Assembly (NCBI RefSeq): GCF_002223055.1
Contig: NZ_NKFL01000006.1
Coordinates: 310,001-374,000 of the forward strand
Length of the DNA stretch: 64,000 nt
Source of the DNA: Burkholderia sp. HI2500
GTDB lineage: Bacteria; Pseudomonadota; Gammaproteobacteria; Burkholderiales; Burkholderiaceae
Direction of reading: 5' to 3'
Part shown: positions 58,936 through 64,000 of the stretch, in pieces
How the letters are laid out: every line of letters starts with the position of its first letter
Position numbering within the stretch: position 1 is the stretch's first letter
Position numbers and translations under genes: made by a program
Notes under the pieces: generated by a model
Told to the model about the DNA's origin: nothing
The model's input: only the letters and a program-made list of their open reading frames with translations
Database searches by the model: none

Positions 58936-59382
58936 TTACTGGCCGGCGTAGGTCGGCGCCTTGGCGTCGCAGGTCACGGACACCGTCGAGCCGTCCGCGA
59001 AATGCAGCCGGAACGGCACCTTCGTGCCGGGCGCGACGGCCTGGCGCGGTTGCTCCAGCATCACGTGATAGCTCTTCGGCTTGAAGGTCAGCGTGCCGTG
59101 CGCGGGCACTTCGACGGCGTCGACGTGGACCATCTTCGCGGTGCTGCCGCTCGTTTGCGTTTCATGCAGCATCGCCATCCCGTACGCGGGCGAGTCGAGG
59201 CCGGTCAGCGTGACGGGCGCGTCGCCGTCGTTCTTCAGCGTGAAGTAGCCGGACGACGGCACGGTGGCCGGCATCGCGCGAATCCAGCAGTTTTCTGCCT
59301 GCACGGCCGTCGCGGCGAACGTGGCGGGGGCTTGCAGCGCCAGCAGTGCGAACAGCAGGCCGGTCGGAATCAAGCGCTTCAT
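58936..59382 (-). CDS. Periplasmic copper chaperone PCu(A)C
   Basis: This 148-aa protein has a signal peptide (MKRLIPTGLLFALLALQAPA, cleaved near TFA). The PCu(A)C copper site HX10MX21HXM is seen as MLHETQTSGSTAKMVH, then KPKSYHVML. These proteins deliver Cu(I) to cytochrome oxidase or bind copper for resistance. It sits between a CopC-like gene and a small membrane protein. Confidence 0.92.
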   Translation of the reverse strand: MKRLIPTGLLFALLALQAPATFAATAVQAENCWIRAMPATVPSSGYFTLKNDGDAPVTLTGLDSPAYGMAMLHETQTSGSTAKMVHVDAVEVPAHGTLTFKPKSYHVMLEQPRQAVAPGTKVPFRLHFADGSTVSVTCDAKAPTYAGQ

Positions 59383-59462
59383 GGTTGGTTCTCCTGATGG
59401 GTGGATGCAGTGGAAAAGGGGGCGACGCGGCCGGCGCGGAACGCCGATGCGCATCGCGGATC

Positions 59463-59828
59463 TCATTTCAGCGTGAACGCGTAGCGGCCTTGCGTGCGAT
59501 GGCCGTCGCTGGCCACCGCGATCCACGCCACCGTGTACGTGCCGGCCGTCAGATTGGTCAGCGCGACCTGCATGCGCTTCCGGTTGCGTGCATCGACGGA
59601 CGATTTCCCGTCGACGACCGATTGCCCATGGCTGTCGGTGACGGCGATTGAGCTGAAAGCGGGCTCGAGTGCTTCGCTGAAACCGATCGTGACTGCGTGC
59701 GGCGCGGTCGAAAGCGTGGCGTCGGCGGCCGGCTCCTGCGTCTTTGGAAGCGCATGAGCGTGGGCGGCCTGGATGACGACGAAGCCGAGTGCGGCGAGCG
59801 CGCCGCGAACGAAAGAGGGGGTGTTCAT
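59463..59828 (-). CDS. copC: CopC-domain periplasmic copper-binding protein
   Basis: This 121-aa protein has a signal peptide ending in AAHA, so the mature protein starts with HALPKT, the N-terminal histidine used for Cu(II) in CopC. The rest is the CopC beta-barrel (TLSTAPHAVTIGFSEALEPA, YTVAWIAVASDGHRTQGRYA with the second copper His-rich part). No fused CopD membrane domain is present. It is the first gene of the copper cluster on this strand, 80 bases before PCuAC. Confidence 0.9.
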   Translation of the reverse strand: MNTPSFVRGALAALGFVVIQAAHAHALPKTQEPAADATLSTAPHAVTIGFSEALEPAFSSIAVTDSHGQSVVDGKSSVDARNRKRMQVALTNLTAGTYTVAWIAVASDGHRTQGRYAFTLK

Positions 59829-60130
59829 GATCGAATGTGCGAGTGGCGAATCGGATGGCGCAACACGGATTCGACGGACGGATGCACGTGTACCCTCGCA
59901 GCAGCACCGAGGGCGGCTGGCGTCAGCGCGAGCGTGCGCGGCCGGACGTTCGCCCGCGAGCGAATGTCGGCGTGACAGTACGAGCCGGAAGCCGCCAACC
60001 GCACGCACGGCACGACGCCGCGCGCAATACGGTGACACATGATCGTCCTTCGAAACGTGACAGGTCGCACACGCCGGCGGCGTGCGCGGGCCACGCGATG
60101 CTTGATGGCATCACGGGCATTGACGACGAA
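59829..60130. other. Intergenic, copper cluster control region
   Basis: About 300 bases without a supported gene. It separates copC from the DUF2946 gene and must hold the copC promoter. No clear CueR or CopR box was recognised. Confidence 0.35.
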
Positions 60131-60508
60131 TCAGGACGAGAACGGAGGGGCGCGCGGTTGTGCGGCCGTGTGCGGCAGCGCGCGGCGCAGGCTGTCGAAG
60201 CGGGTCGCTTCGCGGTGCTGAATGACGTGCACGTTGGCCGCGAACGTCAGTTCGGGCGCGGGCAGTGCGGGTGTGTGAGCAAGCAGGCTGCAGTAGCCGC
60301 ATGCCTGGAGGTGGGCCGTCAGGCTCTTCTGCGACGAATCGGCGGCGGGCTCGCCGGTGGCCGGCGCGGCCGAGCAGTAGCCGGCCAGCAGCGTCTCGAC
60401 GCGCTGCTGCGACGTCAGTGCCTGCGAGATCGTCGGCGCGAGCGCCGTCATCAGGATGGCGAGCATCCCGATCAGACTGCCGATCTTCCGGAGGCGACGA
60501 CTCAGCAT
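60131..60508 (-). CDS. DUF2946 family protein
   Basis: This 125-aa protein has an N-terminal membrane/signal segment (IGSLIGMLAILMTALAPTIS) and the conserved CGYCSLLAHTP segment with two cysteines, plus a C-terminal His-containing part. DUF2946 proteins recur beside copper genes (CopC, PCuAC, TonB copper receptors) in beta-proteobacteria. This fits a metal-linked role in the envelope, but no activity is established. Confidence 0.8.
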   Translation of the reverse strand: MLSRRLRKIGSLIGMLAILMTALAPTISQALTSQQRVETLLAGYCSAAPATGEPAADSSQKSLTAHLQACGYCSLLAHTPALPAPELTFAANVHVIQHREATRFDSLRRALPHTAAQPRAPPFSS

Positions 60509-60600
60509 GCGATGCGCGGTGACGTACAGGCGACGATGGAGCGGATTATGCCACGCACGTCGATGCGCATGTCGGCACGAACCTGCGGCGTGGCGGCGCG

Positions 60601-61095
60601 CTACGCGTGCTTCGCCAGGTATTTCGTGATCAGCGTCATCTGTGCGGCCCAGCCCTGGTCGTTCATCTCGCGCGCCTTCGCGCGGCGCGCTTCGATCAAC
60701 TGGTCGAAGCCCGTTTCGGTGACCGTGAGCAGTGTGCCGCCGGCCTGTGCGGCGAGCGTGAACGTGACGAGCGTCATCGGCTCGGACGCGTAATCGAAAT
60801 TCGGGTCGATCGCGAACGGATGCCAGCGAAACGAGAACAGTTGCTTCGGCTCGAGTCGATCGACGACGATTTCGAACACAGTGCCCGCGTAGGGCTCTTG
60901 TGCCTTGGCGACGTCGTCGTCGACGCGTGTCGGCGTGATGCGGCCGAACAGCGGCTGGCCGGCCGCGAACGGCCCGTCGAACGTGACGCCGAACCACTGG
61001 CCGAATTCGCCGGAATTGCTGACGGCTTCCCACACGCGGTCGGGCGATGCGTTGAGCTGGGCCTGTTTTTCGATGCGATCGGTTTGCTGGGTCAT
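60601..61095 (-). CDS. SRPBCC (AHSA1-type) family protein
   Basis: This protein has 164 aa from ATG 61095 (MTQQTDRIEKQAQLNASPDR); a start four codons upstream is possible. The AHSA1/START-like signature is VWEAVSNSGEFGQWFGVTF, then LFSFRWHPFA and TLVTFTLAAQAGGTLLTVTE and GFDQL. Such proteins bind hydrophobic ligands or act as chaperone modulators. It is not clearly linked with its neighbours. Confidence 0.85.
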   Translation of the reverse strand: MTQQTDRIEKQAQLNASPDRVWEAVSNSGEFGQWFGVTFDGPFAAGQPLFGRITPTRVDDDVAKAQEPYAGTVFEIVVDRLEPKQLFSFRWHPFAIDPNFDYASEPMTLVTFTLAAQAGGTLLTVTETGFDQLIEARRAKAREMNDQGWAAQMTLITKYLAKHA

Positions 61096-61153
61096 GACGT
61101 TCTCCACTCCGGATCAACCTTTGCTGGACGGCATGCGCGAGCGCACGCCGCGT

Positions 61154-61456
61154 CTAGTCGAGCATGACCGCGTCGGGCACGTCGAGCACGAGGTCCGACG
61201 TCGCGACGGCCACGCACGGCAGCGTATAGCCGTCGGCCTTTTCCTCGCGGCTCAGCCCCGGCCATTCGATCGTGTAGCGTACGCTGCCGCTGACGATCCG
61301 GCAAAGGCAGCTTCGGCACGTGCCGTTGCGGCACGAGCGCGGCAGCGACACGTGCGCGAACGCGGCGGCTTCGAGCAGCGTCAGCGAATCGGGCGCATCG
61401 AAGGTCGCACCGAGCGGCTCGATGCGCACGAGGGGCAGGTGTTCCGGATCGGTCAT
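61154..61456 (-). CDS. [2Fe-2S] ferredoxin
   Basis: This 100-aa plant-type ferredoxin has the cluster motif CRNGTCRSCLC and the fourth cysteine in YTLPCVAVA. Residues after the motif are typical of soluble electron carriers for oxygenases. Its partner reductase is not in the window. It lies between the SRPBCC gene and the sigma-54 activator, all on the minus strand, but spacing to both exceeds 50 bases. Confidence 0.9.
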   Translation of the reverse strand: MTDPEHLPLVRIEPLGATFDAPDSLTLLEAAAFAHVSLPRSCRNGTCRSCLCRIVSGSVRYTIEWPGLSREEKADGYTLPCVAVATSDLVLDVPDAVMLD

Positions 61457-61543
61457 GGCGGAGGCAGGGCGGGCGGCGGTTCGGCGGCAACGCGCCAAGC
61501 ATACCCGAACGTGCTGGCGGCCGGCGCCGGCCGGCCGCCGGCG

Positions 61544-63445
61544 TCAATGCCGGCGCAGGTGCCGGTACACGGTATTGCGGGCGAGGCCGAGCTCGCGCGC
61601 GGCCGCCGACACGTTGCCGCCATGCCGCGCGAGCACGGCGTCGATCACCGCGGCCTGATGGCTTTGCAGTGTCGTGCCTTCGTGCGTGGCGGCCGATGCG
61701 GCCGGCGCCGCGATGGGCGCTGCCGGTGCGTCGTCGCAATCGAGCCAGAAATCGTCGGGCAAATGGGCGAGCGTGATTTCCGCTTCGTCTTCGGCGAGCA
61801 TGCCGGCCGTACGCAGCACGTTGGTCATCTGGCGCAGGTTGCCGGGCCAGCGGTGGCGCGTGAACGCGTCGAGCACGTCGGCCGCGATACGGCGCGGCAT
61901 CGGTTCGCTGCGCGCGAGCCGCGCGAGAATCCGCTCGACGAGCGCGGGCAGGTCGGTGCGTGCGGCGAGCGCCGGCAGCGTGACCGCGAGCCCGTTGATC
62001 CGGTAGAACAGGTCTTCGCGGAACGTGCCTTCCGCGATCATCGCGCGCAGGTCGCGATGGGTCGCGCAGACCACCCGCACGTCGACCGGCACCGCGCGCG
62101 CACCGCCGAGCGGCATCACCGCGCGTTCCTGCAGCACGCGCATCAGCCTGACCTGCTGCGCGAGCGGCATGTCGCCGATTTCGTCGAGAAACAGCGTGCC
62201 GCCGTCGGCCTGCACGATCTTGCCGGGGCTGCCGCGCTTGCGTGCGCCGGTAAATGCGCCGTCCTCGTAACCGAACAGTTCGGCCTCGATCAGCGAATCG
62301 GGCAGCGCCGCGCAGTTGACCGCGACGAACGGGCCGTCCGCACGCGGCGATGCCTGGTGCAGGGCGCGGGCGAGCCATTCCTTGCCGGTGCCGGTCTGGC
62401 CGAGGATCAGCAGCGGCAGGTCGCGCCCGCGGATCTTCGCGACGCGTTCGAGCACGGCGGCCATGCGTGCGTCGCCCGTGTCGAGCGTCGCGAACGTGAT
62501 CGTGTCGGGGTCCGGCGTGCGCACCCGTGCGGCGGGCGTGGGCGGCGTGACGGCGACGGTGGTCTTGTGTGCTTCCGCGAATTCGCAGCGCGCCAGCACG
62601 CGGACGCCGGTCGACAGCGTGAGGCGGAACATCGCGCCGGGCGCGCGCGCCGCCTGCTGCGCGAGCTGGCCGAAGCGCATGCCGAACAGCGCGTCGCTGG
62701 CTTGATGCTGCAGTGCATCGAACGATGCGCCGAGCTGGAATTGCGCGCTGCGGTTCGCGGCGATCAGCCCGCCGTCGGGGCCGAAGGCGACGAGCCCGGC
62801 GAACAGCGAATCGACGCATTCCTCGTGTGCATGAAAGCGCAGCCGCAACGCTTCCGCGCACTGGTTCGCGAACAGGTGGTTCTCGATCAGTTGCGCGGAC
62901 ATCCGCACGAGCGCGAGCGTATGCGGGCTCGAGCCGCGCGGGTCGCCGCTCACGTCGAGCGTGCCGAGCGTGCGGCCGAACGGATCGAAGATCGGCGCGC
63001 ACGAGCAGGTGAGGATGTGGTTGGCGCGCAGGAAGTGTTCGGACCCATGCACGGCGACGGCCTGGCCCGATGCGAGCGCGGTGCCGATCGCGTTGGTGCC
63101 GCGTGCGCCTTCCGTCCATGACACGCCGGTACACAGCGCGACGCGGTTGGCTTTCTCGATGAAGTCCGCGTCGCCGATGCTGTGCAGGATCACGCCGTCG
63201 GCGTCGGTCAGCAGCACGAGGCTTTGCGTGTCGGCGATCTGCGCGTGAAGGTTCTCCATCACCGGGCGGGCGTGCGAGAACAGTGCGTGATTCGTGTCGA
63301 GCAGTTCGCGCAGCGCGAGGCGCGACAGCGGCGAGAAATCCGGGCGTTCGTGCGCGCGCAGGCCGACCGCGGTCGAACGCGCATGCGCCTGCGCGAGCAG
63401 GTCGGTGCGACCCGCGGTGGCGGGCAGCACGAAAGGTTGCGGCAT
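61544..63445 (-). CDS. Sigma-54-dependent activator (AcoR-like)
   Basis: This 633-aa protein has an N-terminal sensor (about 60-230, with a GAF-type fold: [35 protein letters not shown]) and a PAS-like part (about 235-320). The AAA+ domain (about 330-560) has Walker [15 protein letters not shown], the sigma-54 contact loop [11 protein letters not shown] and Walker [12 protein letters not shown]. The C-terminal Fis-type HTH is ISAARELG-like ([20 protein letters not shown]). This layout is that of AcoR-type activators for alcohol/acetoin dehydrogenase operons. No such operon is in the window; the divergent gene at 63866 is the nearest candidate. Confidence 0.92.
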   Translation of the reverse strand: MPQPFVLPATAGRTDLLAQAHARSTAVGLRAHERPDFSPLSRLALRELLDTNHALFSHARPVMENLHAQIADTQSLVLLTDADGVILHSIGDADFIEKANRVALCTGVSWTEGARGTNAIGTALASGQAVAVHGSEHFLRANHILTCSCAPIFDPFGRTLGTLDVSGDPRGSSPHTLALVRMSAQLIENHLFANQCAEALRLRFHAHEECVDSLFAGLVAFGPDGGLIAANRSAQFQLGASFDALQHQASDALFGMRFGQLAQQAARAPGAMFRLTLSTGVRVLARCEFAEAHKTTVAVTPPTPAARVRTPDPDTITFATLDTGDARMAAVLERVAKIRGRDLPLLILGQTGTGKEWLARALHQASPRADGPFVAVNCAALPDSLIEAELFGYEDGAFTGARKRGSPGKIVQADGGTLFLDEIGDMPLAQQVRLMRVLQERAVMPLGGARAVPVDVRVVCATHRDLRAMIAEGTFREDLFYRINGLAVTLPALAARTDLPALVERILARLARSEPMPRRIAADVLDAFTRHRWPGNLRQMTNVLRTAGMLAEDEAEITLAHLPDDFWLDCDDAPAAPIAAPAASAATHEGTTLQSHQAAVIDAVLARHGGNVSAAARELGLARNTVYRHLRRH

Positions 63446-63457
63446 GACTTGTCTCCT

Positions 63458-63604
63458 GTCGACAGCAGTTAGCGCTTTAGCGCTTACTGCTGTCCCATGC
63501 TTCGCGGTCGGCAGCAGTTAGCACTTCAGCGCTTACTGATGTCCCATGCTTCGCGGTCGAACCCGGTGAGCATTTCAACACTCACTCAGGCCCCATGCTC
63601 CTCG
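63458..63604. repeat. Three tandem 49-bp units with internal palindromes
   Basis: Units begin at 63458, 63507 and 63556. Units 1 and 2 are nearly identical; unit 3 is more diverged but keeps CCCATGCT near its end. Unit 1 holds an inverted repeat (CAGCAGTTAGCGC/GCGCTTACTGCTG, one mismatch). The repeat begins 13 bases upstream of the sigma-54 activator start and lies in the shared region with the divergent gene. Confidence 0.85.
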
Positions 63605-63865
63605 AAATCGGCCGATCCGGCGCACGCCTACGCACCGAAATCCTCTACGGATTCCCGCCTTCGCGTGCGGCGCACCATCGGTGTGCGAACGGCAGCCATC
63701 CGGGTACGCATCATCATACAAGCGCCGCGTACGAAGCGCGACCGCGAACAAAATCCCCTTGCTTTTAAATGCCCGCCTGCAATGATGGAAATGGAGCACG
63801 CACGCGCCGTGTTCCGCATTGCAACATGCATGCGACGCGACATGCATCCGTTCGGGAGACGCATC
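63605..63865. other. Intergenic region before the last gene
   Basis: About 260 bases with no supported gene. It is the promoter region for the partial gene at 63866. A sigma-54 type -24/-12 pair (GG-N10-GC) was looked for by eye and not found with confidence. Confidence 0.35.
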
Positions 63866-64000
63866 ATGGTTCGGACGGAACTGAGAGTCGTGCTGGCGGC
63901 CATCGCCACATTCATCATGCTGGGCGGCATCGCCGTGGCGATCCACGGGCTGCTGTTCGATCTGACCGATGCGGTGCGATACGGGGCGGCCGCGATCGCG
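63866..64000 (+). CDS. Membrane protein, N-terminal part only
   Basis: Forty-five codons run to the window end with no stop. The start ATG 63866 follows GGGAG; an in-frame ATG at 63842 would add eight residues. A single hydrophobic helix (VVLAAIATFIMLGGIAVAIH) is followed by GLLFDLTDAVRYGAAA. It is probably a small inner-membrane protein. No family can be assigned from this piece. Confidence 0.6.
   Translation, partial: MVRTELRVVLAAIATFIMLGGIAVAIHGLLFDLTDAVRYGAAAIA

Noticed and set aside
63575..63946. 123-aa minus-strand frame opposite the last gene
   Set aside because: His/Arg-rich shadow over the repeat and promoter region with no ribosome site.

Overview
The window looks like a chromosome or megaplasmid segment of a Burkholderia cepacia complex bacterium. 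Most of it is very GC-rich with strong third-position GC codon use. It carries the dialkylglycine decarboxylase pair dgdA/dgdR known from B. cepacia, a complete Burkholderia-type pyochelin locus, a livJHMGF operon and a type VI secretion (T6SS) VgrG/Rhs island. No plasmid origin, phage integrase, intact insertion sequence or CRISPR array was seen.

Layout. (1) 0.2-9.8 kb: an orphan T6SS baseplate gene (tssF), vgrG, a DUF1795 chaperone gene, a 1438-aa PAAR-Rhs effector ending in an HNH/EndoVII-like nuclease tip, and its SUKH immunity gene. (2) 9.8-15.9 kb: a lower-GC array of displaced toxin tips and immunity genes. Two partial copies of the 3' end of the Rhs core carry different toxins (one possibly ADP-ribosyltransferase-like, one EndoU broken by a one-base frameshift). 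There is also a scrap of vgrG, a scrap of the chaperone gene, a headless WHH nuclease tip and up to six immunity-type genes. This is the most interesting part of the window. (3) 16.1-22.6 kb: a small secreted hypothetical protein, then the branched-chain amino acid ABC transporter livJ-livH-livM-livG-livF with a strong promoter and a long structured leader. (4) 22.6-31 kb: housekeeping and accessory genes (LysR, EamA exporter, VOC protein, DUF2000, two AraC regulators, an SDR, dgdA/dgdR). (5) 31-56.2 kb: pyochelin. The pchDCBA arm makes salicylate and activates it, and diverges from the regulator pchR. pchEFGHI follows with the two NRPSs, the thiazoline reductase and an ABC pair. fptA, a small membrane protein, a PepSY protein and an FptX-like permease handle uptake. 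Fur-box-like palindromes precede pchD/pchR, pchE and fptA. (6) 56.4-64 kb: tRNA-Leu(GAG), an LRR-protein kinase fusion, a LysE exporter, a copper-handling cluster (CopC, PCuAC, a 57-aa membrane protein, DUF2946), an SRPBCC protein, a ferredoxin, a sigma-54 activator and a 49-bp tandem palindromic repeat.

How parts work together. VgrG, the chaperone and the PAAR-Rhs protein form one loaded spike. The array downstream is a store (or graveyard) of alternative C-terminal tips that can recombine with the rhs gene through the shared core, while the kept immunity genes protect against tips carried by relatives. The pyochelin arms are translationally coupled by 4-base overlaps and appear to be controlled jointly by iron (Fur) and by PchR.
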